From positions 1 through 41,490 of the forward strand of contig JAIEPV010000004.1 of assembly GCA_019748215.1 (NCBI GenBank): a stretch of 41,490 nucleotides of DNA, written 5' to 3'. Made by a program: the position numbers and the translations under genes. The notes below the pieces were generated by a model. That model was not told the DNA's origin, did no database searches, and was given only the letters and a program-made list of their open reading frames with translations. How positions within the stretch are numbered: position 1 is the first letter of the stretch; the number at the start of each line of letters is the position of its first letter. Origin of the DNA: Hyphomicrobium sp. GTDB taxonomy: Bacteria; Pseudomonadota; Alphaproteobacteria; Rhizobiales; Hyphomicrobiaceae. Positions 25,289 to 36,724 of the stretch are shown piece after piece.

Positions 25289-25651
25289 TCTCGGTACCGC
25301 GTTCCGGAGATGAGCGGCGCCTCGGGCGCGCTCCGCGCAGGGGTTTCTGGTCGACCCGTCGATATGGGCGGTTCCTTACTCCGCCAGCGGGGTCCGCATC
25401 CTCAGAGCATCGACGTGTTCGCTTCGCGGCGCTCTCGGGCCGTTACTCCCTTGGACGCAACGCGCTCAACCTGCCACCCACCCCCAAACACGAAACGCTC
25501 TCGAGCCGTCCTTGGTCGAGGCGGGATGACGCGAGTATGCGGGGGTGGCTGCGGACGGGGATAAGTTTGCCGTGATTTATTTTCGGCATGGTGAATGGCC
25601 GGGAATCATGGGCTGCGTGGAACCACGCGGCCAAACGATGGTTTGATTGTT

Positions 25652-25864
25652 ATGAATGAAACAATGAAACGGATAGGTTTGGAACTCCAGAAGCGCTACC
25701 GGCACATGCTGCGCCGGCCGATGAGTTGGAGTTTGATCGACGCCTTCGTTCGTCTCGAAGAGACGGAAGAGGAAGCGGCGCGCCAGCATGCTGTGCAACA
25801 GCAATCCGAAAAAAAATCGATCCAAGACGAAAGGTTCGACGACCGTTGCGACTCCGATGCCTGA
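25652..25864 (+). CDS. Small charged helical protein
   Basis: The 70-residue product from the ATG at 25652 is predicted to be almost all helix: MKRIGLELQKRYRHMLRRP, then SLIDAFVRLEETEEEAARQ and a polar tail. The pattern of an IGxxLxxxY helix, a proline break and a second helix ending LEE weakly recalls NepR anti-sigma factors, but the match is too short to claim and no phyR or ecfG gene is nearby. The ribosome-binding site is poor. A start at 25595 would add 19 residues. It lies between a hairpin-rich stretch and a DUF1345 gene; it could be a spurious frame. Confidence 0.5.
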   Translation: MNETMKRIGLELQKRYRHMLRRPMSWSLIDAFVRLEETEEEAARQHAVQQQSEKKSIQDERFDDRCDSDA

Positions 25865-25986
25865 CGCCGGTCGAGATGATGCTTAAGACGCAGTTTGCAT
25901 ACGGTCATCACTCGGGGCTCACAAGTTTGCAGGTTGTCGACCAGCGCTTGTCCTAAATGCGAGACGACAAGCTTCCGAGAGTAGCG

Positions 25987-26706
25987 ATGGCGACGCCGGC
26001 GAAAAGTACATCTGTCGAGACCGCTCCGCGCATGAAGTGGCGCTATCCAATTGAAATTTGGCGATCAATGCTGATCCGGCCGCCGGTCTACACCGGCATC
26101 GGTGTCGGCGTGGCCGCTCTTCTGGTGTTGCCATCGTACCTATCTGGCGCGCTGAGCGAGGCGATTGCGTGGTGTCTCGGCGGCAGCACGTATCTCCTAC
26201 TGAGCGCGCGCATCATGGCGGCGTGCCACTCAGACAAAATCAAATCGCGCGCCGCCCGGCAGGACGAGGGCGCCATCGTCATTCTCGTGCTCATCATGCT
26301 GGCGATCTTTTCGAGCCTGACGGTAATTTTCGGATTGCTGACGCAGGCGAAGGCCGCGTCAGACGGGGGCAAGTTTCTATATATTGGTCTTGCTGCGCTG
26401 GCGATTTTGATCGCGTGGCTGGTGATGCAAGTGGTGTTCACGATGCATTACGCCCACGAATACTACGCGCCGGAGAACATCGAGGCGGACGCGCCGCGGG
26501 TGTTGGAATTTCCCAAGGACACGACCCCGGACTATTGGGATTTCTTTTATTTCGCAACCTCGATCGGGGCGACGTCGCAAACCTCGGATGTGTCAATCGC
26601 GTCGAAATCGTTGCGGCGCTTGGTGACGGTGCATGGCACGCTCGCGTTCTTCTTCAACACGATGGTGCTGGCGCTTGCGATCAATCTAGCCGCGAGTTTG
26701 GCGTGA
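25987..26706 (+). CDS. DUF1345 family integral membrane protein
   Basis: The 239-residue protein has about five to six hydrophobic helices (about residues 35-55, 60-80, 95-125, 130-155 and 215-238) and the signature PDYWDFFYFATSIGATSQTSDV, followed by SLRRLVTVHG and a last helix with FFFNTMVLALAINLAA, which defines DUF1345. The function of the family is unknown. Two starts are possible: ATG 25957 without a ribosome-binding site and ATG 25987 with GAGAG five bases upstream; I use the latter. The stop is 17 bp before the first of three palindromic repeats. Confidence 0.88.
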   Translation: MATPAKSTSVETAPRMKWRYPIEIWRSMLIRPPVYTGIGVGVAALLVLPSYLSGALSEAIAWCLGGSTYLLLSARIMAACHSDKIKSRAARQDEGAIVILVLIMLAIFSSLTVIFGLLTQAKAASDGGKFLYIGLAALAILIAWLVMQVVFTMHYAHEYYAPENIEADAPRVLEFPKDTTPDYWDFFYFATSIGATSQTSDVSIASKSLRRLVTVHGTLAFFFNTMVLALAINLAASLA

Positions 26707-26723
26707 GGAAGGAGGGAAGTTTA

Positions 26724-26914
26724 CCTCCTCGGATCGTCATCCTCGGTCGAGCGCGGCGCAGCCGTCGCGAAGGCCGGGGATCCAGCGTAAGGATTGCCGA
26801 AGGCTCAAAAACAATCAAGGCGCTCACAATGGAGCGCCTTGTAAATGCGTCTTCGACGCACTTTGCGCTGGATCCCCAAACTTGGTCGCTTCCCTCCCGC
26901 GTTCGAGGATGACG
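26724..26914 (+). repeat. Nested palindromic repeat, copy A
   Basis: A 191-bp element with three nested inverted arm pairs: CGTCATCCTCG/CGAGGATGACG at the ends (26736-26746 and 26904-26914), GGGGATCCAGCG/CGCTGGATCCCC (26776-26787 and 26866-26877), and AAGGCGCTC/GAGCGCCTT in the centre (26817-26825 and 26832-26840). It is over 90 percent identical by eye to copy B at 27232. It starts 17 bp after the DUF1345 stop and ends seven bases before the GIY-YIG stop. No terminal target duplication was obvious. Confidence 0.9.
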
Positions 26915-26921
26915 AACAGAA

Positions 26922-27227
26922 TTAGTCGCGCCAATTTTGAATAGTCTGGGCGAGGTCGGTCCACTCGGGATTTGTAGCTTCAATCAGCGCGATCTTTTGA
27001 GCACGTAAGAATTTCTTCAGCTGTTTCTCTCGTGCGATAGCGTCGAGCATCGTCGCGAAGTATTCGTAGTGCACCAGACGATGCACGCCATAACGCTTGG
27101 TGAACCCATCGACCAATTTCTGCTGATGGATTGCGACGCGCGCGGCAAGATCAGACGTGACGCCGACATAGAGCGTTCCGTTTTTTCGGCTTGCGAGAAT
27201 ATAAATCGCCGGTTGTTTGGCGCGCAC
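26922..27227 (-). CDS. Small GIY-YIG nuclease domain protein (YhbQ-like)
   Basis: The 101-residue product is one GIY-YIG domain: IYIL at residues 8-11 and LYVGVTSDL at 19-27 form the two signature strands, followed by Arg30, His34, the KRYGVHRLVHYEYF strand and the helix AIAREKQLKKF with the likely catalytic Glu67. Such single-domain proteins resemble structure-specific endonucleases, and close relatives are frequent in alphaproteobacteria. A GTG at 27227 has AGGAGG four bases upstream; an ATG at 27248 is also open. Both the AGGAGG and that ATG lie inside repeat copy B, and copies A and B flank the gene in the same orientation. A role in mobility of the repeats is possible but not shown. Confidence 0.88.
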   Translation of the reverse strand: MRAKQPAIYILASRKNGTLYVGVTSDLAARVAIHQQKLVDGFTKRYGVHRLVHYEYFATMLDAIAREKQLKKFLRAQKIALIEATNPEWTDLAQTIQNWRD

Positions 27228-27231
27228 GACG

Positions 27232-27423
27232 CCTCCTCGGATCGTCATCCTCGGTCGAGCGCGGCGCAGCCGTCGCGAAGGCCGGGGATCCAGCGCAAGG
27301 ATTGCCGAAGGCTCAAAAACAAGCAAGGCGCTCACGATAGAGCGCCTTGTAAATGCGTCTTCGACGAGTCCTGACGCTGGATCCCCGAACTTGGTCGCTT
27401 CCCTCCCGCGTTCGAGGATGACG
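27232..27423 (+). repeat. Nested palindromic repeat, copy B
   Basis: The 192-bp copy shares with copy A the CCTCCTCGG left edge, the terminal arms CGTCATCCTCG and CGAGGATGACG, the GGGGATCCAGCG/CGCTGGATCCCC pair, and the central AAGGCGCTC/GAGCGCCTT hairpin. It differs at about a dozen positions. Its left edge, read on the minus strand, supplies AGGAGG to the GIY-YIG gene. Confidence 0.92.
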
Positions 27424-27483
27424 GGTCGTTGTTGTTGTTGACGGTTTGAGAGCAAGATAGAACCGCAGTAGTGGTAGCTGTTT

Positions 27484-27669
27484 GGATCGTCATCCTCGGC
27501 CGAGTGAGCAACGCGAACGATGGCCGGGGATCCAGCGTAAGAATTGCCGAAGGCTCAAAAACAAGCAAAGTGCTCACGATGGAGCGCCTTGTAAATGCGT
27601 CTTCGACGAACCCTGACGCTGGATCCCCGAACGCGTTCGCAAAAGTGCTACACGGCAGAGGATGATGAC
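27484..27669 (+). repeat. Nested palindromic repeat, diverged copy C
   Basis: A third same-orientation copy, recognisable from GATCGTCATCCTCGG to GAGGATGATGAC. The core from GGGGATCCAGCG to CGCTGGATCCCC is well conserved, but the right end is rearranged (CGCGTTCGCAAAAGTGC) and the central hairpin has mismatches. Its right end overlaps the 3' end of the gene at 27648-28001. The only other sequence between B and C is a 60-bp spacer. Confidence 0.88.
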
Positions 27670-28001
27670 TTTTTTCGCCTGCTAATGGTGTCAATCATAT
27701 CAACATTCTCCCTTCTCTCACGGTCCTCATTGATCGAAGACGATTCAAGAGAGTTGTCTTCTTCAAACTGACGTAGTGCTGCGACAGCCCGCCCGGTATC
27801 GAGCTCGGCCACTTCAGTTTCTGCAAAGGCGGTCATCATCTCTGCTTCAAATCGGTCTCGACGTTTTTTCGATGCGGCATCGGAAATAGCGCTACTTAAC
27901 CGGTTTTTCGCTGAAACTGCTTTCTCGTCAGCGGCTTCGGCGCGGGCCATCGATTGTTGGGCGGTCACAAGTAGCAGTTGCCGAACGGAAGCTAACGACA
28001 T
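27648..28001 (-). CDS. Hypothetical coiled-coil protein ending inside a repeat
   Basis: The 117-residue product is highly helical and charged: SMARAEAADEKAVSAKN, a basic KKRRDRFEAE stretch, AFAETEVAELDTGRAVAALRQFEE, and a polar Ser/Arg/Lys tail. Coiled-coil formation is likely. No family is recognised and there is no signal peptide or membrane helix. TGGA lies eight bases before the ATG at 28001. The last seven codons and the stop fall within the right end of repeat copy C, so the repeat may have changed the original C-terminus. It is followed by nothing on the same strand until the GIY-YIG gene. Confidence 0.65.
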   Translation of the reverse strand: MSLASVRQLLLVTAQQSMARAEAADEKAVSAKNRLSSAISDAASKKRRDRFEAEMMTAFAETEVAELDTGRAVAALRQFEEDNSLESSSINEDRERRENVDMIDTISRRKKSSSSAV

Positions 28002-28072
28002 TTCTAAATTCCACGTGATGGATTAGTCGGATTTCGTTTCATTTGTGAAGTAAAACATCGCAATCTGTTTAA

Positions 28073-31000
28073 TCACGAACACCCACTCGTGCTTCCACAC
28101 GTGTCGCACTTCAAACACGTGCCATTCCGAACCATCGTGAAGTTGTGGCATTCGGTGCAGGAGACGCCTTCGTAGCCGCGCAGTTTGGCTTCGGACGCGC
28201 GCTGCTTGTGCAGTTCGGCTTTGGTCAGCACCGGCGCCGCCGTGACGATCGTGCGCTGATAGAGCGTTTCGGTGTCGGCCTTCAACGCGGTGGCGCCGAT
28301 GCTTTGCGGCGCGCCGCCGTGCAGGTCGGTGACGTCCTGCTGCATCTGGCGCATGGCGTCGATGGTGCCGGTCGACGATGCCGTCGACGTCGACGTGACC
28401 TGCGATCCGCCGCGGCTGGCGAGACGCACGACCGGCGCGCCGCGCACAAGCCCCTTCGCCACGTCGCGCTGAGGCAGATCGAGATCGAGCTGGATGTCGG
28501 TGTCGGCATCGGACGAGCCAAGCCCGGTCTCGCCGACGATTTCGCGCGGATCGACATGCGCCAGATCGTGGCGGCCGAGGTACGACACGGCGAGTTCGCG
28601 GAAGATGTAGTCGAGGATCGAAGTGGCGTTCTTGATCGTCTCGTTGCCCTGCACTAGGCCGGCCGGTTCAAAGCGCGTGAAGGTGAATGCCTCGACGTAT
28701 TCTTCGAGCGGCACGCCGTATTGCAGGCCAAGCGAGATGGCGATGGCGAAATTGTTCATCAAGGACCGGAAGGCCGCGCCCTCCTTGTGCATGTCGATGA
28801 AGATTTCGCCGAGATTGCCGTTGTCGTATTCGCCGGTGCGCAGATACACTTTATGCCCGCCGACGCTGGCTTTTTGCGTGTAGCCCTTGCGCCGGCCCGG
28901 CATCTTTTCGCGCTCTTGGCTCTTGATGTATTCGACGCGCTCGACGATGCGCTCGACGATCCGCTCAGTCACGACGGCCGTGCGTGCCGCCATTGCCGGA
29001 TTGGCAAGCAAGGCCTCTGCCGCGGTTTCGTCTGCGCCGTCGTCGTCGCCGAGGACCTGCGAATTCAGCGGCTGCGACAGCTTCGAGCCATCGCGATAGA
29101 GAGCGTTGGCCTTCAGCGCCAGCTTCCACGATAGCATGTACGATTGTTTGCAATCGTCCACTGTAGCGTCGTTGGGCATGTTGATGGTTTTGGAAATCGC
29201 ACCCGAGATGAACGGCTGCGACGCCGCCATCATGCGGATGTGGCTGTCGACGGACAAATAGCGGCGGCCCTTGCGGCCGCACGGGTTGGCGCAATCGAAC
29301 ACCGACAAGTGGTGCTCTTTCAGGTGCGGCGCACCTTCAAGCGTCATGGCGCCGCAAACATGTTCGTTGGCCGCTTCGACATCGCGTTTTGAAAAGCCGA
29401 GATGGGCGAACAGATCGAACGCCGGATCGGCAAGCTTGTCGGCTGGAACTTTGAGTGTGTCGATCAGGAACGCATCGCCCAAGGTCCAGCGGTTGAACAC
29501 GAACTTGATATCGAACGCCGATGCCAAGCCGCTCTCGATTTTTTCCAGCGCTTCGTCGGTGAAGCCGCGGGCTTTGAGCGACGTGTGATTGATGGCGGGC
29601 GATTGGCGCAGCGAGGCGTGACCGACCGCGTAGGCTTCGATCTCGGCAACCTGATGCGGGGCATAGCCGAGCGTGCTCAAGGCTTCCGGAACCGACTGGT
29701 TGATGATCTTGAAATAGCCGCCGCCGGCGAGCTTCTTGAATTTGACGAGCGCGAAGTCAGGTTCGATGCCGGTCGTGTCGCAATCCATGACGAGGCCGAT
29801 GGTGCCGGTCGGCGCGACCACGGTCGATTGGGCGTTGCGATAACCGTAGCGTTCGCCGAGCGACAGCGCCTGATCCCAGACGCGCTTGGCGGCATCGATC
29901 ATGCGCGTGTCGAAGCATGAGGCATGATCGAGCGGCACCGGCGCGACCGAGAGTTTTTCATAGCCCTGGGAGTAACCGTAGGCGGCGCGGCGATGGTTGC
30001 GGATGACGCGCAGCATGTCGCTGGCGTTCGGCGCATAGCCGGGAAACGGGCCGAGCTCGCCAGCCATTTCAGCGCTTGTGGCGTAAGCGACGCCGGTCAT
30101 GATGGCCGAGATGGCCCCGCAAATGGCGCGGCCTTCATCTGAATCATACGAGGTACCAGCCGACATCAGCAGGCCGCCGATATTGGCGAAGCCGAGGCCG
30201 AGCGTGCGATAGCGGTAGCTCAATTCAGCGATCTGGCGTGACGGGAACTGCGCCATCAGCACCGAGATTTCGAGCACGATGGTCCACAGGCGGCAGGCGT
30301 GTTCGTAAGCCTCGATGTCAAACGATTTGTCGTCGCGGCGGAAGCGCAGCAGGTTGAGCGACGCGAGGTTGCACGCGGTGTCATCGAGGAACATATATTC
30401 CGAGCACGGGTTCGAGGCGCGAATTTCGCCTGATTGCGGGCACGTGTGCCAGTCGTTGATGGTGGTGTGGAATTGAATGCCGGGATCGGCCGAAGCCCAG
30501 GCGGCATGACCGATCTGTTCCCACAGATCGCGCGCCTGCAACGTCTTTGTGACTTTGTTGCCGAGGCGTGCAGTGAGGTTCCACGGCTTGTCTTCGACGA
30601 CGGCGTTGAGGAACTCGTCGGTCACGCGCACCGAGTTGTTAGAGTTCTGGCCTGAGACGGTGAGATAGGCTTCGCTATCCCAATCGGTGTCGTAGGTGTC
30701 GAAGGCGATGTCCGTGTAGCCCTGCTTGGCAAATTGGATGACGCGCAGGACGTAGTTTTGCGGCACCAGATCGCGCTTGGCGTCGCGGATCGCCTGCTTG
30801 AGCTTCGGATTTTTCGCAGGATCGAAACAATCGCCGGCGTCGGCTTCACAGTTGACGCAGGCTTTCATCACCGCCTTGAGGCGCTTCTGGCAAATCTTCG
30901 AACCGGTGACCAGGGCGGCGACCTTCTGTTCTTCACGCACCTTCCAGGTAATGTATTCTTCGATATCGGGATGGTCGACATCAACGACCACCATCTTGGC

Positions 31001-31831
31001 GGCGCGCCGCGTCGTGCCACCGGACTTAATGGCGCCAGCCGCGCGATCGCCGATCTTGAGGAAGCTCATCAGGCCGGACGAACGGCCGCCGCCCGAGAGT
31101 TTTTCATTGGCACCGCGCAGGGATGAGAAGTTCGAGCCCGTACCCGAGCCATATTTGAACAAGCGCGCTTCGCGAACCCACAGATCCATGATTCCGCCAT
31201 CACCGACGAGATCATCAGCGACTGACTGAATGAAACAGGCGTGGGGTTGGGGATGTTCGTAGGCCGACGAAGACGAGGTCAGCTGGCCGGTCTGATAGTC
31301 GACATACATGTGTCCCTGGCCAGGACCGTCGATCCCGTAGGCCCAGTGCAAACCGGTGTTGAACCACTGCGGCGAATTCGGTGCCGCCATTTGCATGGCG
31401 AGCATGTAGCGATGCTCATCGAAGAACGCCCGCGCATCGTCTTCGGTTGAAAAGTATCCGCCCTTCCAGCCCCAGTACGTCCACGTGCCGGCGAGACGGT
31501 CGAAGACTTGACGAGCGTCGCTTTCGCCGCCAAAGCGTTCGGCTTCCGGAATCGCATTGAGGGCTGCCTCATCGGGAATCGAGCGCCAAAGCCACGATGG
31601 AATCTGCGTCTCTTCGAATTTTTTCAGGCGGCGCGCGACACCGGCTTTGCGGAAATACTTCTGCGCCAGAATATCAGCGGCGACTTGGCTGAAATGCTCG
31701 GGCACGTCGAAGCCATCGAGGCGGAAAACGACAGACCCATCTGGATTCTTGATTTCGGAAGTCGCGCGCCGGAACGGCATCGTCGCGTAGGGTGATTGTC
31801 CAGCTGTCGTAAAGCGCCGCGTGATCTTCAT
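28073..31831 (-). CDS. nrdJ: Vitamin B12-dependent ribonucleotide reductase (class II)
   Basis: NrdJ reduces ribonucleotides to deoxyribonucleotides using an adenosylcobalamin radical, with or without oxygen. The 1252-residue length matches the long alphaproteobacterial form. Visible hallmarks are SPQWFNTG near residue 130, [12 protein letters not shown], SDTxxN-like SNPCSEYMF (active-site cysteine), [20 protein letters not shown], and a C-terminal zinc-ribbon-like tail CTECHNF ... [13 protein letters not shown], whose cysteines probably re-reduce the active site. The ATG at 31831 starts the normal MKITRRFT. No clear cobalamin riboswitch was found upstream, but NrdR-like boxes lie at 32212-32258. 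It is transcribed alone. Confidence 0.97.
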   Translation of the reverse strand: MKITRRFTTAGQSPYATMPFRRATSEIKNPDGSVVFRLDGFDVPEHFSQVAADILAQKYFRKAGVARRLKKFEETQIPSWLWRSIPDEAALNAIPEAERFGGESDARQVFDRLAGTWTYWGWKGGYFSTEDDARAFFDEHRYMLAMQMAAPNSPQWFNTGLHWAYGIDGPGQGHMYVDYQTGQLTSSSSAYEHPQPHACFIQSVADDLVGDGGIMDLWVREARLFKYGSGTGSNFSSLRGANEKLSGGGRSSGLMSFLKIGDRAAGAIKSGGTTRRAAKMVVVDVDHPDIEEYITWKVREEQKVAALVTGSKICQKRLKAVMKACVNCEADAGDCFDPAKNPKLKQAIRDAKRDLVPQNYVLRVIQFAKQGYTDIAFDTYDTDWDSEAYLTVSGQNSNNSVRVTDEFLNAVVEDKPWNLTARLGNKVTKTLQARDLWEQIGHAAWASADPGIQFHTTINDWHTCPQSGEIRASNPCSEYMFLDDTACNLASLNLLRFRRDDKSFDIEAYEHACRLWTIVLEISVLMAQFPSRQIAELSYRYRTLGLGFANIGGLLMSAGTSYDSDEGRAICGAISAIMTGVAYATSAEMAGELGPFPGYAPNASDMLRVIRNHRRAAYGYSQGYEKLSVAPVPLDHASCFDTRMIDAAKRVWDQALSLGERYGYRNAQSTVVAPTGTIGLVMDCDTTGIEPDFALVKFKKLAGGGYFKIINQSVPEALSTLGYAPHQVAEIEAYAVGHASLRQSPAINHTSLKARGFTDEALEKIESGLASAFDIKFVFNRWTLGDAFLIDTLKVPADKLADPAFDLFAHLGFSKRDVEAANEHVCGAMTLEGAPHLKEHHLSVFDCANPCGRKGRRYLSVDSHIRMMAASQPFISGAISKTINMPNDATVDDCKQSYMLSWKLALKANALYRDGSKLSQPLNSQVLGDDDGADETAAEALLANPAMAARTAVVTERIVERIVERVEYIKSQEREKMPGRRKGYTQKASVGGHKVYLRTGEYDNGNLGEIFIDMHKEGAAFRSLMNNFAIAISLGLQYGVPLEEYVEAFTFTRFEPAGLVQGNETIKNATSILDYIFRELAVSYLGRHDLAHVDPREIVGETGLGSSDADTDIQLDLDLPQRDVAKGLVRGAPVVRLASRGGSQVTSTSTASSTGTIDAMRQMQQDVTDLHGGAPQSIGATALKADTETLYQRTIVTAAPVLTKAELHKQRASEAKLRGYEGVSCTECHNFTMVRNGTCLKCDTCGSTSGCS

Positions 31832-32517
31832 AAGTGTCGTGCCCCCAATGTGCGGAGGTCTCAGTACGAGTTACAAGTCAAAGACCCGAATAAATGTCAT
31901 CTCGAATGGCTGGCGCTTCTCCGTCTGTCATCCGCCAGCATTGATGGTCGCCCCGAGCGCCCCCGCGCGTCGATGGTGCCGTGAAAACGCGTGCTTGCTG
32001 ACGAACTGACCGAAGGACGAGCGACAAACGCACCACAGCGTGGACTAGCGAATGGCCAGCCAGAGCTGCGTCATCGAGCCAGGCGAAAGCCGCGAAACGG
32101 CCGACCGGACCGACTGATCTGGCACGATTTTCCCGCAAAGGATCAACTTGCCGAGCGTCGCATTCTCATCGCAAAAAGCTATGACGATTCGAGTCCGCCG
32201 TCATGTAAAAATTGGCATATATTGTGGTGGCAGAAGCAACCGACACAAGATGTAGTGGTGTTAGCAACTTGTGGGTGAGATGCGCCGGAGGCCCTGCAAT
32301 CGCGGCATTGGCAGCAATTCAAGAGCTTCACGGGGCCTGTTGGCAAGCCGTGGACGGCGCTGTTTCGCCAAGCCCCTGAGCATAACGTAATGCGATTCCG
32401 CACCATAAGTGTTGCCGGCTCGCACCGGTGTGCGCACTCTGAGGTCGCCGCTGGACAAAACGCGGGTAGACCGCTTAATCGAAACCTTCCCGATCAGGCG
32501 AAAAGGTGTGTCGACGA
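31832..32517. promoter_or_regulatory. Long nrdJ leader and divergent spacer
   Basis: No convincing gene is found in these 686 bases between nrdJ and the NDUFA12-like gene. Two NrdR-box-like sites lie at 32212-32227 and 32243-32258. The remaining 380 bp between them and the nrdJ start were examined for a cobalamin riboswitch: GAGACCT occurs at about 31855-31861 on the minus strand, but the other conserved core segments were not found. An untranslated leader with other regulation is possible. Confidence 0.45.
32212..32258 (-). promoter_or_regulatory. Pair of NrdR-box-like sites
   Basis: Site 1, TTGGCATATATTGTGG (32212-32227), and site 2, ACACAAGATGTAGTGG (32243-32258), resemble the NrdR consensus acaCwAtATaTwGtgt; site 2 agrees at about 13 of 16 positions, site 1 mainly in one half. 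Their centres are 31 bp apart, close to three helical turns, as typical for NrdR box pairs. They lie about 380-430 bp upstream of nrdJ. Confidence 0.5.
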
Positions 32518-32916
32518 ATGAGCTTGTTCAGTGAAATCTTCAGCTGGTGGGGTGGCAACACCTGGGGCACGCGCCTTTTTACCTGGCGCAAAGGCAAGCT
32601 GGTCGGCGAGGACGGGTACGGCAACCAATATTACACCCAAACCAAAGGTGTCGGGCCGCTGGGCGTGCCGTCGCGCTGGGTCATCTACCGCGATATGTCC
32701 GAGCCGACGCAAGTGCCGCCGGAATGGCACGGCTGGCTGCATCACACCGTCGATACGCTGCCAACGGATGAGCGTTACCAGGCTAAACCATGGCAGCGGC
32801 CGCACCAGATGAACATGACCGGGACTTCGGCGGCCTATCGGCCCCAGGGCTCCATTCTCGGCGATGGCGTCAGAGCAAAATCCAGTGCCGACTACAAGCC
32901 ATGGACGCCGAACTGA
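32518..32916 (+). CDS. NDUFA12-like NADH:ubiquinone oxidoreductase accessory subunit
   Basis: This is the bacterial counterpart of the mitochondrial 17.2-kDa complex I subunit NDUFA12 (B17.2), present in alphaproteobacterial NADH dehydrogenase. The 132 residues contain the signature WGTRLFTWRKGKLVGEDGYGN, YYTQ, SRWVIYRD, PPEWHGWLHHT and YKPWTP, nearly end to end. The ATG at 32518 gives MSLFSEIF; a GTG four codons before is open too. AAGG lies 11 bases upstream. The following gene encodes a DUF2155 protein, a neighbourhood often seen in this class. The nuo operon itself is not in the window. Confidence 0.95.
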   Translation: MSLFSEIFSWWGGNTWGTRLFTWRKGKLVGEDGYGNQYYTQTKGVGPLGVPSRWVIYRDMSEPTQVPPEWHGWLHHTVDTLPTDERYQAKPWQRPHQMNMTGTSAAYRPQGSILGDGVRAKSSADYKPWTPN

Positions 32917-33076
32917 TATCTCCATGGGTGAGGTTTGCCGCAGCACTTGCTTGAGCTAGACCAAGCTGGCCATGGTAGTGACACGTTTGCTGGTGAACGA
33001 GGTGGCGCTCTGCCGGATGCGCGTCGCCTGATTGCCATCGCCACTCCCGCCGGGCATGAGTTGAATTGGAGCCGAT

Positions 33077-33616
33077 TTGACGAAAGTTGTCACAGTCCTC
33101 AGTCCCGTGGCGCGTCTGATTTTCGTGCTCGTCGCAACGATTGCGCCTTGGCTTGGCGTGGGTCCGGCTCGCGCCGAGCGGATCGAAAATCAGGTCGCAA
33201 TTTTTTCCGCACTCGACAAGGTTACGGCGCGAATCTCAAAATTCGAAGTTGAACTCGGCAAATCCGCGACCTTCGGCGCGCTCAAGGTCACGCCGCGCGT
33301 TTGCTTTTCGCGCCCGCCGACGGAGCAGCCAAAAACGTCGACCTTTGTCGAGGTCGATGAATTGCAACTCGACGGCAAAGAGGCGCGGGTCTTCACCGGC
33401 TGGATGTTTGCCGAAAGTCCGGGTTTGTATGGCGTTGAGCATCCAACCGTCGACGTCTGGCTGACCGAATGTCAAAACCCGAAGACGACGACGGCTCAGA
33501 AAGTGCCGGAAGCCGTGCGCGCGGAAGGCGAGGCGCCTGCCGCAGCGGACGGTACAGGCGTTGCGACAGAACAAGGCCCCGTCGACCAGGAGCCACGACG
33601 CCGGGTGCGGCGTTGA
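33077..33616 (+). CDS. Exported DUF2155 protein
   Basis: The 179-residue product has a signal peptide (hydrophobic LIFVLVATIAPWLGVG, cleavage near ARA at residue 33) and a DUF2155 domain at about 40-135, with NQVAIFSALDKVTARI, FGALKVTPRVCFSRPPTE, and FTGWMFAESPGLYGVEHPTVDVWLTEC. The two cysteines (in VCFSRP and TEC) are conserved in the family and could bond. The last 45 residues are low complexity. The start is TTG at 33077, picked because GGAG precedes it by five bases. The family has no known function, though it is frequently next to the NDUFA12-like gene. Confidence 0.9.
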   Translation: MTKVVTVLSPVARLIFVLVATIAPWLGVGPARAERIENQVAIFSALDKVTARISKFEVELGKSATFGALKVTPRVCFSRPPTEQPKTSTFVEVDELQLDGKEARVFTGWMFAESPGLYGVEHPTVDVWLTECQNPKTTTAQKVPEAVRAEGEAPAAADGTGVATEQGPVDQEPRRRVRR

Positions 33617-33671
33617 TCGTCTAGGGTCTGTCAGCATCTAGCGGATGGATGGACAAACCCAAGCTCTCTAA

Positions 33672-33720
33672 TTCGTCGTGCTTCTAATCGGAAAACCGGT
33701 GCCCACTTTTCCGGAAGCAC
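33672..33720. repeat. 49-bp palindromic repeat, copy 1
   Basis: Contains GTGCTTC and GAAGCAC as outer arms and CGGAAAA/TTTTCCG as inner arms, separated by CCGGTGCCCAC. Copy 2 follows after 13 bp at 33734-33782 and differs at about three positions. The pair occupies the gap between the convergent DUF2155 and hemB genes and could terminate both. Confidence 0.88.
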
Positions 33721-33733
33721 TTATGCTCTTTGG

Positions 33734-33782
33734 TTCGTCGTGCTTCTTATCGGAAAACCGGCACCCACTTTTCCGGAAGCAC
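33734..33782. repeat. 49-bp palindromic repeat, copy 2
   Basis: Second, near-identical copy with the inner spacer CCGGCACCCAC and a compensatory-looking change at the junction with the arms. It ends one base before the hemB stop codon. A hairpin with A/T-rich inner arms would fit a terminator role for hemB. Confidence 0.88.
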
Positions 33783-33783
33783 T

Positions 33784-36442
<2,659 letters not shown>

Positions 36443-36724
36443 CGTCCCTCCTTAGATTACATGCTGAAAGCTGGTTCCAGTCACGCCCCGACCCCAATTC
36501 TAATGCGCAAAAATCCTGGAAGTTCCGACGAGGCGCGGTGGGTGTGTGATAGGCGCAAAAGCCGTGACATCACTGCGCCAACATCTACGAATCGCGCGAC
36601 GTAGATTGTGTCTTTCAGTTCAGCGCAAATTGTGGCGGCACAGCCGCATTTACGCCATATGTTCGCAGCGCTCAGGCTTGCCTTGCGCCCGGTGCTTTTC
36701 AGGAGCGGTAAAATTTTGGCCGAT
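36443..36724. promoter_or_regulatory. Divergent promoter region, extensin and hibch-like genes
   Basis: These 282 bases separate the two divergent genes. GGAGGGACG ahead of the extensin start is a strong ribosome-binding site. No clear operator or promoter was identified. The start of the right-hand gene is uncertain, so part of this region could be coding. Confidence 0.35.

Larger units (their letters stand above)
24665..25651. other. Hairpin-rich 1-kb segment without a convincing gene
   Basis: Frames are open on both strands here, but translations are Arg/Ala/Ser/Pro-rich in every frame and none resembles a protein family. Instead the DNA is full of inverted repeats: TCGCTTCCG/CGGAAGCGA (24809-24847), CCGGCGATGC/GCATCGCCGG (24945-24970), GGCTTTTGCGCTGA/TCAGCGCAAAAGCC (25044-25131) enclosing CGGCCGCAC/GTGCGGCCG (25076-25098), and a 29-30-bp imperfect pair at 25009-25037 and 25259-25288. 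This looks like a patchwork of interspersed palindromic elements or decayed mobile DNA. Confidence 0.6.

Noticed and set aside
26724-27669. CRISPR array
   Set aside because: The repeats are about 190 bp with nested palindromes and unequal spacing (about 317 and 60 bp), and one gap holds a gene; there are no cas genes.
31832-32211. Cobalamin riboswitch upstream of nrdJ
   Set aside because: GAGACCT resembling part of a B12 box occurs on the minus strand near 31855-31861, but the conserved core segments (such as the GCCACTG region) could not be found.
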